Positions 31,903 to 40,875 of a stretch of DNA of 46,676 nucleotides are shown one piece after another. Within the stretch, counting starts at the first letter, position 1; the number at the start of each line of letters is the position of its first letter. The position numbers and the translations under genes were made by a program. The DNA is from Gemmatimonadota bacterium. GTDB taxonomy: Bacteria > Gemmatimonadota > Gemmatimonadetes > Longimicrobiales > Gaopeijiaceae. The stretch lies in assembly GCA_022564055.1 (NCBI GenBank), contig JADFMD010000017.1, positions 1 through 46,676 on the forward strand, read 5' to 3'. Below the pieces are notes generated by a model that was not told the origin of the DNA, did no database searches, and saw nothing but the letters and a program-made list of their open reading frames with translations.

Positions 31903-33314
31903 GGACCGTCGCGCCCTCCGGGCCCCGGCCCCATATCCCCCACCGATTTGCTGGCCACGGAATCGAAGCGGGTGTAAGCCTTGTGGAAGTAGAGGTGGAC
32001 CAAACCCGTCGGTCCGTTCCGCTGTTTGCTGATGATCAGCTCCGCCTTCCCGTCGAGCGAGTTCCCGTCCTTGTCCACCGGGCCAAAATAGTACTCGGGA
32101 CGGTACAGAAACATGACCAGATCGGCATCCTGCTCGATGGATCCACTGTCCCTGAGATCCGAGAGCTGTGGCCGTCGGTCGGTGCGCTGCTCCGGCGCCC
32201 GGCTGAGCTGGCTCAGTGCGATGACGGGAATGTTCAGCTCCCTCGCGAGGGCCTTGAGGCCCCTCGAGATCTCGCTCACTTCCTGAACCCGGTTCTCCGT
32301 GCGGGTCCCACCCGACATGAGCTGCATATAGTCGATGATGAGGAGCCCCAGATCGGTCTCGGCCTTCAGGCGTCGCGCCTTCGCCCTCATTTCGAGGACC
32401 GTGTTCCCAGGCGAATCATCGATCCAGAGCGGCGCGGTATTCAAATGCCCGGCGGCCGCGGCTAGCCGCTGGTACTCCTCGGGGCTCATTTTTCCGCGCC
32501 GGAGCCTCTGCGCGTCGACCCGGCCCTCAGCGCAAAGAAAACGCTGCACCAATTGCTCTTTGGACATCTCCAGCGAAAAGATCGCGACCGTGATGTTGTG
32601 TTCGATGGCCGCGCTCTGAGCCACGTTGAGAACCCAGGACGTCTTTCCCATCGAGGGGCGTCCCGCGACGATCACCAGATCCCCGTTTTGGAATCCGGTG
32701 GTCATCCGGTCCAGGTCCTTGAAGCCCGTCGGGATCCCGGTGATTCCATCGGCGGATTCCTGAAGACGCTCGATGTGCTCAAACGTCGGCCAGAGGATCT
32801 CCTTGATCCAGACGAAGCCCTGGCGGTCGTGGCTCTCGGCCACGCGGAATACCCTCTGCTCGGCTAGATCCAGGACCTCCTCGACGGAGCGCTCCCCCTG
32901 GGCGTGGACGTCCCGGATGATGTCGGACGCGGCATCGATGAGCCGCCTGAGCATCGCCTTGTCGCGGACGATTCGAGCATGGTATTCGATGTTGGCCGCG
33001 GTCGGGACCGCGTCGAGGAGTTCGGCGAGGTAGACCGCCCCACCCGCAGATTCGAGCTCACCCGTGTTCTTGAGCTCCTCATTGAGCGTGATGACGTCGA
33101 CGACGACGCTGCGCTCGAAGAGCCGTACCATACCTCGGAAGAGACGGCGGTTGGCCTCCCGGTAGAACATGGAGTCATCGACGACCTCGACCGCCTTCGC
33201 GACCGCATCGTTGTCGATGAGCATACCGCCGAGGACCGAGATCTCGGCCTCCAACGAGTACGGCGCCTGCCGATCGGATTCTGGCAGCGCGGCCGGGATT
33301 GACGCAGTCTCCAT
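31899..33314 (-). CDS. dnaB: Replicative DNA helicase DnaB
   Basis: 471 residues. N-terminal primase-interaction domain starts LPESDRQAPYSLEAEISVLG; the linker and RecA-like domain follow. Walker A is AGRPSMGKTSWVLN; the H1a/Walker B region is GLLIIDYMQLMSG; the arginine finger region is DLRDSGSIEQDADLVMFLYRPEYY. No intein interrupts the usual insertion points. The ATG and the upstream UDG stop share one base (TGATG). Confidence 0.97.
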   Translation of the reverse strand: METASIPAALPESDRQAPYSLEAEISVLGGMLIDNDAVAKAVEVVDDSMFYREANRRLFRGMVRLFERSVVVDVITLNEELKNTGELESAGGAVYLAELLDAVPTAANIEYHARIVRDKAMLRRLIDAASDIIRDVHAQGERSVEEVLDLAEQRVFRVAESHDRQGFVWIKEILWPTFEHIERLQESADGITGIPTGFKDLDRMTTGFQNGDLVIVAGRPSMGKTSWVLNVAQSAAIEHNITVAIFSLEMSKEQLVQRFLCAEGRVDAQRLRRGKMSPEEYQRLAAAAGHLNTAPLWIDDSPGNTVLEMRAKARRLKAETDLGLLIIDYMQLMSGGTRTENRVQEVSEISRGLKALARELNIPVIALSQLSRAPEQRTDRRPQLSDLRDSGSIEQDADLVMFLYRPEYYFGPVDKDGNSLDGKAELIISKQRNGPTGLVHLYFHKAYTRFDSVASKSVGDMGPGPGGRDGP

Positions 33315-34150
33315 CAGCTTCCGTCCATGACCTGTCGAAGGAGCTGGAGATCGTCCCAGGTGGAACGGGTCCAGCCCGCGTTTCTCAGCAGCGCGGCAGG
33401 GTGATACGTGACCACCAACGGCACGCCCTCATAGGAGTACACCGAGCCTCGGAGCTTTCCGAGCGGTCGGTCGGACCCGGTGAGCAGCTGCGCTGCGAAG
33501 GTACCGACAGCCAGAATAACCTCCGGCGCAACCAGGGCAATCTGCCGTTTCAAAAAGGGTGAGCAAAGCTCGATTTCGTCGGCCATGGGGTCACGATTTC
33601 CGGGCGGCCGGCACTTGAGGACGTTGCAGATGTAGACCGAGTCCTCTCGGGAGAGATCCACCGCCGCGAGCAAAAGATCCAAAAATTTGCCCGCCTGGCC
33701 GACGAAAGGCAGACCGGTGCGATCCTCGTTGGCGCCGGGCGCCTCCCCCACCACCATGAGGCGCGCCTGTGGGTTTCCATCGGAGAAGACGACTTGGGTC
33801 CTGCCCTTGGCCAGCCGGCACCTTTGGCAGGACTCGGCCACCGTCTTCAGCTCCGTGTACTGCAGGCGCATGAGATCGCTGTCGGGCACCGAGGCCTCCA
33901 CGCACTCCCCCTCGCGCGGAGCGGTAGCGGCCGTCTCGTGTTTCCCGGCGGCTGTCTCGTGTTTCGCGGCGCCCGTCTCGTGTTTCGCCGCGCCCGTCCC
34001 TACCGTCTTGGCGCCGCTACGAGCCTCGGCGACGGCCATGAGTGCTTCGTTTCGCGTGAGCCTCTCCAGAAAAATTTCACCGAGGCCCAAGTCCGCACCC
34101 TGCTGAAGAAAACGCACAACGTCTCGGATATCCTTCGGCTCTGCACTCAC
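33314..34150 (-). CDS. Uracil-DNA glycosylase family 4 (UDGa type)
   Basis: 278 residues from ATG 34150, overlapping the coaBC stop as ATGA. Motif A is GEAPGANEDRTGLPFVGQAG and the C-terminal motif is YHPAALLRN, the family 4 forms. 4Fe-4S ligands are in CQRCRLAKG and CNVLKCRPPG. The first 90 residues are an extension not part of the core. It includes three heptad copies based on KHETGAA at about residues 53-73, encoded by a 21-bp tandem repeat. This is the second iron-sulfur UDG in the window; the other is family 5. Confidence 0.93.
   Translation of the reverse strand: MSAEPKDIRDVVRFLQQGADLGLGEIFLERLTRNEALMAVAEARSGAKTVGTGAAKHETGAAKHETAAGKHETAATAPREGECVEASVPDSDLMRLQYTELKTVAESCQRCRLAKGRTQVVFSDGNPQARLMVVGEAPGANEDRTGLPFVGQAGKFLDLLLAAVDLSREDSVYICNVLKCRPPGNRDPMADEIELCSPFLKRQIALVAPEVILAVGTFAAQLLTGSDRPLGKLRGSVYSYEGVPLVVTYHPAALLRNAGWTRSTWDDLQLLRQVMDGS
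33930..33992. repeat. 21-bp tandem repeat (3 copies) inside the family 4 UDG gene
   Basis: Three in-frame copies at 33930-33950, 33951-33971 and 33972-33992, each containing GTCTCGTGTTTC on the plus strand. They encode the heptads built on KHET in the N-terminal extension. Length is a multiple of three, so copy-number change would not break the frame. Confidence 0.8.
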
Positions 34151-35391
34151 CCGCTGGATTCCATGAGCGTTGAAATACGATCGAGAATGATCTCCGCGAC
34201 TTCGTCCTTGGTCAAAAGCGGCAGCTCCTCGGTCTCCCCATCCGCGCCGAGCAAGACCACTTGATTCGTGTCCACTTCGAATCCGGCACCGTCCGCCTGC
34301 ACTTCATTGGCCACGATCAGATCGAAACCCTTGGACTCGAGCTTGGCCCGAGCATTTTCCAAAAGGGCCCTCGTCTCGAGGGCGAACCCGACCGAAACCG
34401 CGCCGGTCTTGCGCAACGCGCGGGTCTCCCCCGCCACATCCGGATTCTCGACGAGCGTGAGGGTCATCTTCGATCCCACCTCGGCTCGCTTAAGTTTTTC
34501 TTTCGAGGGTTTGGCTGGGCGGTAATCGCCAACCGCCGAAGCGAAAACCGATACGTCGGCCTCCGGAAGGTGCTCCGACACGCACTCGAGCATCTCCCGG
34601 GCGGTTTCGACGGGGAGCACCTCCACCCCATAGGGCACCGGCAGCGACACGGGGCCCGCCACGACCTTCACGTCCGCTCCCCGTCGCCAAGCCGCGGCCG
34701 CAAGGGCGAACCCCATCCGGCCCGAGGATCGATTGCCGATGAACCTCACGGGATCGATAGCCTCCCGGGTGGGGCCGGCCGTGATGAGAACCTTCTTTCC
34801 CCGCAGCGGTGACGCCCCCGACAGCGCTCGGCCGATCTCTTCGACGATCTCGTGCGGCTCCAGCATCCGTCCTGGGCCGCTCCCCTCATCGGCCGCCAGA
34901 GGGCCGGTGGCGGGGCCGACTATACGGTACGCCAGCGCCTCCTGTAGGTGGCGGAGGTTGGCTTGCGTCTGCGGGTGGGAATACATCCGGTCGTTCATCG
35001 CCGGACAGATGAGCACCGGCGCCCTCGTGGCAAGTAGCGTCGTGGTGAGCAGATCGTCAGCCCGCCCCTGAGCCGCACGGGCAATGAGGTCCGCCGTGGC
35101 CGGGGCCACACATACTACGTCGGCTTCGGACCCGAGCTTGATGTGGAGAGCGGCTCCCTCGGTGGAAAAGAGCTCGGTTGCCGAGGAGCGGCCCGTAACC
35201 CCCTCGAACGAAAGAGGTTGGACGAACCGTTGCGCGCCGGGCGTAAGGACCGCGTCCACCTCGGCACCGAGGCGCGTGAGGTCTCGAGCGAGCTGGACCG
35301 CCTTATAGGCGGCGATACCTCCGGTGACGCCGAGGACAATCCGTCGTCCCTCCCACGGGCGCCGAGGATGAAGTACACGTCCGGGCAACAC
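34147..35391 (-). CDS. coaBC: Bifunctional phosphopantothenoylcysteine synthetase/decarboxylase CoaBC
   Basis: 414 residues from GTG 35391; the next codon is TTG 35388, which has AGGAG at better spacing. Two steps of CoA synthesis in one chain. CoaC flavoprotein half: IVLGVTGGIAAYKAVQLA, His region AALHIKLGS, VAPATADLIA and PAMNDRMYSHP. The segment before GPGRM reads LAADEGSGPGRM, without the Cys that E. coli has at this point. CoaB half: VLITAGPTREAIDPVRFI, GNRSSGRMG and ASAVGDYRPAKPSKEK with the key Lys. Normal length. It begins 79 bp after rpoZ. Confidence 0.94.
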   Translation of the reverse strand: MLPGRVLHPRRPWEGRRIVLGVTGGIAAYKAVQLARDLTRLGAEVDAVLTPGAQRFVQPLSFEGVTGRSSATELFSTEGAALHIKLGSEADVVCVAPATADLIARAAQGRADDLLTTTLLATRAPVLICPAMNDRMYSHPQTQANLRHLQEALAYRIVGPATGPLAADEGSGPGRMLEPHEIVEEIGRALSGASPLRGKKVLITAGPTREAIDPVRFIGNRSSGRMGFALAAAAWRRGADVKVVAGPVSLPVPYGVEVLPVETAREMLECVSEHLPEADVSVFASAVGDYRPAKPSKEKLKRAEVGSKMTLTLVENPDVAGETRALRKTGAVSVGFALETRALLENARAKLESKGFDLIVANEVQADGAGFEVDTNQVVLLGADGETEELPLLTKDEVAEIILDRISTLMESSG

Positions 35392-35470
35392 TCGCTCCTG
35401 GCTGGACCCGCGTCCGGCCACCCGTCGCGCAGTGAGTGGCCCGCTTCCGGGAAGGCCTGTTGAGGCCTGT

Positions 35471-35686
35471 CTACCGCTCCTGACGCCTGCGACTGACCAG
35501 GCGAAACTCGATCTGACCCGAAACAAGCGCCTCGAGTGCTTTGGTGGTGAGTTTCTTCTCCTCCCCCAGGGGGAGGGTCTCTCGGGGCAGGGAATTGAGC
35601 TCCCGAGCGTACTTTGCCGCCACCAGGACGCCGAGATATTTACTCTGCGTGTGTTCGGCGGCCTCGTCGGGGGTAAATACGCGCAT
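35471..35686 (-). CDS. rpoZ: RNA polymerase omega subunit
   Basis: 71 residues. The order gmk-rpoZ-coaBC is the standard bacterial arrangement and carries most weight for the call. Sequence support: VAAKYARELNSLPRE is the conserved helix with the NxL pattern, followed by KLTTKALEALVSGQIEF near the end. Omega assists assembly of the beta-prime subunit. It lacks the usual RPS...E start but the short length and TTKALEALVSG pattern fit. Confidence 0.85.
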   Translation of the reverse strand: MRVFTPDEAAEHTQSKYLGVLVAAKYARELNSLPRETLPLGEEKKLTTKALEALVSGQIEFRLVSRRRQER

Positions 35687-35743
35687 GGTAAAGCTCCTGG
35701 GCCAAGCCCACTAAGTTGTTCTATTTCAGGCGTTTACGTCGTT

Positions 35744-36412
35744 TTACTTTCTCGGGGAAACGAAATCTTCCGCGAGAATTCGATCGATCTGAGCTTGAAG
35801 TTGGCGAATCCTGTCCGATAAGTCGATGGCCCGATCCGCCCGACGGCCCTCGGCGGACACGATGCTCCGAACCTCTTCGATAGCCTGATCAAGGTTCTCG
35901 TTGATCACGATATAGTCGAATCGGGACGCCTGCTCGAGCTCGGCGCGTGCGTTTTCGATCCGCTGGGCCACGGTGTCCTCTCCCTCGGTGCCCCGCTCCG
36001 CGAGCCGCTCCACCAGAGCGTCCGCCGAGGGCGGGAGCACGAACACGAGCACCACGTCCGGAACCCGCTCGCGCATCTGCATCGCACCCTGAACGTCGAC
36101 ATCCAGGATCAGGAACCGATCCTCGTCGAGGGCGGCCTGAAGCGCCCGACGAGATGTTCCGTACAGGTGGCCATGCACCTCGGCCCATTCGACGAATTCG
36201 TCCGCCTCGATCATCGCGCGGAAAACCGTCTCGGACAGAAAATCATAGTCGACGCCATCCGCCTCTCCGTCCCGTGCGGGCCGTGTGGTCGCGGAAACCG
36301 AGAAGACAACGTCCTCGCTGTCCCTGACCAAAGCTCTCGCGATCGTGGTCTTGCCGGCCCCGCTCGGCGCCGAGAGCACGATGGGACAGGTCCGGTGCAC
36401 GAGAGAACTCAC
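35744..36412 (-). CDS. gmk: Guanylate kinase
   Basis: 222 residues. Phosphorylates GMP to GDP. Walker A LSAPSGAGKTTIARAL; GMP-binding VSATTRPARDGEADGVDY; FVEWAEVHGHLYGTSR; and LDVDVQGAMQMRE. A C-terminal 15-residue extension follows the usual end. Starts as ATGA overlapping the yicC stop. Upstream of rpoZ by 57 bp. Confidence 0.96.
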   Translation of the reverse strand: MSSLVHRTCPIVLSAPSGAGKTTIARALVRDSEDVVFSVSATTRPARDGEADGVDYDFLSETVFRAMIEADEFVEWAEVHGHLYGTSRRALQAALDEDRFLILDVDVQGAMQMRERVPDVVLVFVLPPSADALVERLAERGTEGEDTVAQRIENARAELEQASRFDYIVINENLDQAIEEVRSIVSAEGRRADRAIDLSDRIRQLQAQIDRILAEDFVSPRK

Positions 36413-37302
36413 TCGACGTTCTCCAACTGCTCCCGAAGGCGTTCGACCTCTTCCTTGAGCGTGAGGGCCGCCTGTGTGATCTGGGAGTCGTTGGCCTTGG
36501 ACCCGATGGTGTTGGCCTCCCGGTTCATCTCCTGGACCAGGAAGCCGAGTCTCTTCCCGACTGGCTCACCCGCTTCGGCCTGTAGTGCCTCATTGAACAG
36601 CTCGACGTGTGAGCGGAATCGTACGATCTCTTCATTGATATCCCACTTCTCGGCAAGGTACGCGATTTCCCTCGCCAGGCGGTCCTCGTCGACGGTGTGC
36701 GTCTCGGTGAGCTCGGCCACGGCGGCCCGCAACCGGTCGCGCTCAGCGACCAAGCGCTCCGGAGCACGGGCCTCGACCCGGACCAGTGCCTCCTCGATGG
36801 CCGCAAGACGTTCTTCCAGGTCTCGTTGGAGCCGGGCACCTTCGGCTTCCCGCAATGCCACGACCTCCGCGGCAGCGGATCGGGTCAACCTCTGGATCAC
36901 CTCAGGCTCCACCTGGGCCGACGCGTCTTCCCGCTCCGGAGCCCGGAAAATCTCACCGAAACGGGAGATGTGCGTGAGATCTACCGGAGCCTCGACGCCG
37001 AGTTCACGTCGTAGGGTTTCGAGAAGCTCGCGGTACCGCTTCGCGCGCTCCAGATCCAACTCTGGGAGCGTGTCGTCCGGCGCTGTTCTATCTCGCACAA
37101 CGGACAGCGTGTACGTAACGTGACCCCGACTCAGCAAAGGCCGGAGCCAGGATTGGATGTCGCCCTCGAAGCGATCGAAACCGGAGGGGGTGCGCAGGTT
37201 CACATTAAAAAACCGATGGTTGACCGTCTTGATCTCGACACGCACGACGCCGGCCTCGGTCACCTCCTCGGCCTCTCCGAAGCCCGTCATGCTTCTGATC
37301 AC
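36409..37302 (-). CDS. YicC-family endoribonuclease-like protein
   Basis: 297 residues from GTG 37302 (V-I-R-S-M-T-G-F, the family's usual start). N-terminal MTGFGEAEEVTEAGVVRVEI and HRFFNVNLRTP, and C-terminal NREANTIGSKANDSQITQAALTLKEEVERLREQLENVE-type helix are the two YicC signatures; the Asn-Thr-Glu-like segment near GSK is conserved. YicC proteins in E. coli promote decay of the RyhB small RNA. Gene order yicC-gmk-rpoZ is conserved widely. It follows the TonB-receptor-like gene by 43 bp. Confidence 0.92.
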   Translation of the reverse strand: MIRSMTGFGEAEEVTEAGVVRVEIKTVNHRFFNVNLRTPSGFDRFEGDIQSWLRPLLSRGHVTYTLSVVRDRTAPDDTLPELDLERAKRYRELLETLRRELGVEAPVDLTHISRFGEIFRAPEREDASAQVEPEVIQRLTRSAAAEVVALREAEGARLQRDLEERLAAIEEALVRVEARAPERLVAERDRLRAAVAELTETHTVDEDRLAREIAYLAEKWDINEEIVRFRSHVELFNEALQAEAGEPVGKRLGFLVQEMNREANTIGSKANDSQITQAALTLKEEVERLREQLENVE

Positions 37303-37345
37303 CTGCGTATCCCGAGAATCGCATGTCGCCTCACAGGAGTCCGCA

Positions 37346-39364
37346 TCAGTTGTTCATGACCCAACGGACACCGTAAATCGTCCGGAATCGAGGCTGTTGA
37401 CGGTCCGGGAAGTCCACGTTGTCGCTCTTGCCCAGGATGTTCTCCCATCGGATGAAGATGTTCACCGTGACGATTCGCACCTGAATATGGAAGTACCACT
37501 CCTCCGAACTCGGCACCACGATGAGATCGGGGACGGTGGGATCCCCACCGGGCTCCAAAATCCCGATCGGCATGGGATCTCGGCTGGTGGCCCCCAGTCC
37601 GCCCCATAATTCCAGATTCCGCGATTCCTTGAAGATCCCGTGATACGTGAGCGCCCCGTCCCAGAGACGCCTCGGAAGGTAGGCGAGATCACGATCCCAC
37701 GCTTGCACCGCCCCCTCGAGCGTGAAGCCCGACAAGGGAAGTGGCACGCGGACCGCCGCCTCGAATCCCCGAAGGGTACCACCGGGCGACGAGATGCCGC
37801 CGGGATCGAGAGCGAACCTGAGGGGCCGGAGCGAATCCACCTCCATCGACAGCCAGGCTCCGGAGAGGCTCAGACCTCGCCCGAAGAACCTGCCACCGGC
37901 TCGGATTCCGGTGCGCTTCGTGAAGCGTGGACGCGGCTTTTCGGTAGGCTCAGCCTGAATCGGTGGGCCGAGCCTCAGAGACCGGAGGTAGGCCTCATAT
38001 TCTGACACGAACGGCGCTCCCGTCTCTCCATCCTCATAGGTGGCGAAGAGCGAAAATCCCTTGAGCGACGCCGTTTCTACCCTTGCCCTCCAGGAGCTGA
38101 CGTACTGACCGACCCAACGCTCGACTCGCATCGAAGCATCCAGTGAGGCACCGGAAGCGCGGGCGCCCCCGGCCGCCACCTCATAATTCTCACCCTGAAT
38201 GCCGTGGCCGGAAAATCGCCGTGCGGCGCCCTGCGCCCAGAAGCTTCCGTAGGTGTACTTCGTTCGAAGGCCGAGCTGGGTACGACGGGTATCGAGCGCA
38301 CCGTAAACCGGCTCCTCGGGGCCCCCGGCCAACGACGACGCACCCCAATAGCCCTCCCCGATCAACCCCTCGGCGAGACGCCACCGTGCTCGAACATTCC
38401 AGTCATTTCTCGTCAGGCCGGTGATGAGGTCGGCGACGTCCGTGCGGGGAGCGAATCGCCGCATCTCCGCCACCACGCCCCCTCGATCCCCCACCGGAAC
38501 CGCGTATCGGAGCGCCACGCCGCTCAAGGAACCGCCGGCCGCCAGGCCGGGTCCTCGTGTCTCCACACGGTCGAAGGCGAGGGTGAACGCCCCCCCGAAG
38601 GCATTGGGATGGGCGAACACCCCACTGAGAAGGTTGGTCCCCAGATCGCCGGTCCCGACGTGCACCACGGTGGTGGGTTCCACGCCGGTCGGCTCCCTGG
38701 TCCTCAGCTCGATGCGTAACTCTCCCGGGTGTCGCTCCACGCGAACCTCCTCCAAGCCCGCGATACCGATTCGGGAGAGGTCCGGGACGGCACCCCCGAG
38801 GGGCACCCACTCGAAGCCATCCCACATGACCCGGACACGGCCGCCTCCCGCCCCGAAGGCCATCACGGTGACCGGGGTCCCGTAGTCACCCCCCTTCAGG
38901 GCGATCACGCCGGGAATGAGGGCGACGAGCTCGGCTAGGGTGACCGCTCTCGTCGAAAGAAGTGCGTCGAGATCCCAAGACCAAACGGCCAAGCCGTAGG
39001 AGGGCCCCGGGCCGGAGGAGATCACCGGCAGTCTCTTGGGCACCACCCGTCCTGAATCGGCGAGGATTGCAGCGGAATCAGCCAGGATCGCAGTGGAATC
39101 GGCCAGGATCGCAGTGGAATCGGCGAGGATCGCGGTGGAATCGGCGAGGATCGCGGTGGAATCGCCCTCAGCCAGTCCCTGCGCCTGTCCGGTGGAGTCG
39201 GCAACGGCCGAAACCGTATCCCGGAGTGGGCCCGCGATTCCCGGAATTTGGGCAACGGACACCGACGGGACGAAAGCCGCAAGAAAAATCGCTCGTACTC
39301 CAACGTAGAACGCCCCGGCCTTGTGAGCCCGGGGCGCGGGGGATCGTGGGAGCGGGCGCTTCAC
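37346..39364 (-). CDS. TonB-dependent-receptor-like outer-membrane protein
   Basis: 672 residues from GTG 39364, which overlaps the pepA stop as GTGA. A basic start (KRPLPRSPAPRAHK) and hydrophobic stretch (GVRAIFLAAFVPSVSVAQ) form a signal peptide. Then a repeat linker: five heptads on DSTAILA (residues about 67-101). A plug-like domain follows (TLAELVALIPGVIALKGGDYG, GGGRVRVMWDGFEWVPLGG, LEEVRVERHPGEL). The rest is a beta-barrel with many aromatic strands, ending RTIYGVRWVMNN. No carboxy-terminal Phe. No TonB box is recognisable before the plug. The substrate is unknown; position between pepA and yicC is not informative. Confidence 0.75.
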   Translation of the reverse strand: MKRPLPRSPAPRAHKAGAFYVGVRAIFLAAFVPSVSVAQIPGIAGPLRDTVSAVADSTGQAQGLAEGDSTAILADSTAILADSTAILADSTAILADSAAILADSGRVVPKRLPVISSGPGPSYGLAVWSWDLDALLSTRAVTLAELVALIPGVIALKGGDYGTPVTVMAFGAGGGRVRVMWDGFEWVPLGGAVPDLSRIGIAGLEEVRVERHPGELRIELRTREPTGVEPTTVVHVGTGDLGTNLLSGVFAHPNAFGGAFTLAFDRVETRGPGLAAGGSLSGVALRYAVPVGDRGGVVAEMRRFAPRTDVADLITGLTRNDWNVRARWRLAEGLIGEGYWGASSLAGGPEEPVYGALDTRRTQLGLRTKYTYGSFWAQGAARRFSGHGIQGENYEVAAGGARASGASLDASMRVERWVGQYVSSWRARVETASLKGFSLFATYEDGETGAPFVSEYEAYLRSLRLGPPIQAEPTEKPRPRFTKRTGIRAGGRFFGRGLSLSGAWLSMEVDSLRPLRFALDPGGISSPGGTLRGFEAAVRVPLPLSGFTLEGAVQAWDRDLAYLPRRLWDGALTYHGIFKESRNLELWGGLGATSRDPMPIGILEPGGDPTVPDLIVVPSSEEWYFHIQVRIVTVNIFIRWENILGKSDNVDFPDRQQPRFRTIYGVRWVMNN
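39060..39164. repeat. 21-bp tandem repeat (5 copies) in the TonB-receptor-like gene
   Basis: Five consecutive 21-bp units at 39060-39080, 39081-39101, 39102-39122, 39123-39143 and 39144-39164. Units 2 and 3 are identical to each other, as are units 4 and 5. They encode the DSTAILA heptads in the linker between signal peptide and plug. Copy number can change without a frameshift. Confidence 0.92.
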
Positions 39365-40875
39365 CGCGCTCGACTCCGCACCCAATCCACAAGAAGCCTC
39401 GTGGGGAAGCCAGACGCGCCCTTCCGCTGGTACGAGAGCTTGCCCTCGCCGTAAGCCGTACCCGCGATATCGAGATGCGCCCAACGGCATTCCCCCACGA
39501 ATTCCCTCAAGAAACAAGCCGCGGTAATACTCCCTCCTGGGCGGCCTCCCACGTTGGCGAGGTCCGCCACGCTGCTATCGATCTGCCGCCGATAGTCGTC
39601 CCAGAGCGGGAGAGGCCAACAGCGCTCCCCAGACCGGTCTCCGGCCTCTCTCAACTCGCCGATCAGCTCCTCGTCCGTGCCGAAAACGGCTGCGGCGTGG
39701 TGACCCAATGCAATGACCACTGACCCCGTGAGCGTCGCACAGTCGACGATCGCCGCCGGGTCGAAACCCTGGGCGTAGGAGAGGGCATCCGCAAGAATCA
39801 AGCGGCCCTCGGCATCGGTGTTGACCACCTCGATGGTCTTACCCTCCCGCGACCGGATGATGTCGCCCGGTTTCATGGCCCGTCCGCTGAGCAGGTTCTC
39901 GGACGAGGGTACGATCCCCACCACATTCAGAGGAACGTTCAACTCGCCGATGGCCTGCATCGCCCCGATGACCGCGGCACCCCCGGACATGTCGAAGATC
40001 ATTTCCTCCATACCGCTGGCCGGCTTGATCGAGATCCCGCCCGCATCGAACGTGAGCCCCTTTCCGACCAGGACCAAAGGCGCTTCGTCGTCGCTCCCAC
40101 CGTTGTGGCGCAGCACGATCAGGCGCGGTTCTTCCTCCGATCCCTGAGCGACCGCCAGGAGCGCGTGCATGCGCTCGGCCTCGAGCTCCTTGGGGCCCAT
40201 GACGGTGACCTCCAGGCCATGCTCACCGGCCATTCTCGACGCTTCGTCGGCCAGATGCGAAGGCGTCGCGACGTTTCCCGGTCGCGACTGCAGCGTCCGA
40301 GCGAAGTTGGCAGCCCGTCCCACGACGCCACCCACCTGGACCCCTGCCTCGGCTGTGTCGAGGTCCTCGGGGTCGACCATGACCTCGAAATCCTCCACAT
40401 CGGTGGGAGCGTCGCCCTGGTCCGGGCTCTTCATCTCCGTGAATCGCCAAGCCGCCAAGACGGCGCCTTCCGTGGCGGCTTGAACCGCATCCGCGGACAC
40501 ATCCGATCCGAGATACGTGGTGAGGCCCGAGACTCCGACCGACTCGGCCGCCCGAACTGCGTGGCCCGCAAAGCGCCGTGTCGCCTCGAGATCGAAGCCC
40601 GAAGCTTTCCCGGCTCCGAGAAGTAACACACGCCGGGGGCCGCCACCCTCGTTCAGATAAACCAAGGCGCTCTCACCGGGCTTGTGCTTTAGATCCTCCA
40701 CAGGAAAAGCGCCAGAAAGTACATTCGAAAGCCCCTCTGGGGCGAGCACCTCGGCTTTCGGGGCCTCGGACTCCTCCTCGGGCTCGTGCACGGGAAGAAC
40801 CAGGAGCGGAGTGTCGTGGCTGACCGCACCGGCCGATGACACACAACCAACGTTCATAGAGGTCTGGGCTCCCAT
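39361..40875 (-). CDS. pepA: Leucyl aminopeptidase (M17 family)
   Basis: 504 residues. Two-metal hexameric exopeptidase. The metal and active-site region is GKGLTFDAGGISIKPASG, then MIFDMSGGAAVIGAMQ and the signature NTDAEGRLILADALSY. The N-terminal macro-like domain is SALVYLNEGGGPRRVLLLGAG. A short cytoplasmic-looking start; no signal peptide, so it acts in the cytoplasm. The ATG immediately follows the icd stop (TAAATG-like junction) and the stop overlaps the next gene. Confidence 0.95.
   Translation of the reverse strand: MGAQTSMNVGCVSSAGAVSHDTPLLVLPVHEPEEESEAPKAEVLAPEGLSNVLSGAFPVEDLKHKPGESALVYLNEGGGPRRVLLLGAGKASGFDLEATRRFAGHAVRAAESVGVSGLTTYLGSDVSADAVQAATEGAVLAAWRFTEMKSPDQGDAPTDVEDFEVMVDPEDLDTAEAGVQVGGVVGRAANFARTLQSRPGNVATPSHLADEASRMAGEHGLEVTVMGPKELEAERMHALLAVAQGSEEEPRLIVLRHNGGSDDEAPLVLVGKGLTFDAGGISIKPASGMEEMIFDMSGGAAVIGAMQAIGELNVPLNVVGIVPSSENLLSGRAMKPGDIIRSREGKTIEVVNTDAEGRLILADALSYAQGFDPAAIVDCATLTGSVVIALGHHAAAVFGTDEELIGELREAGDRSGERCWPLPLWDDYRRQIDSSVADLANVGGRPGGSITAACFLREFVGECRWAHLDIAGTAYGEGKLSYQRKGASGFPTRLLVDWVRSRAR

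Noticed and set aside
31899-33314. Intein in dnaB
   Set aside because: dnaB is a favourite intein site, but the frame has normal length (471 residues) and continuous RecA motifs.
39060-39164. CRISPR-like array
   Set aside because: Units are contiguous 21-bp coding repeats with no spacers, in frame within a receptor-like gene.
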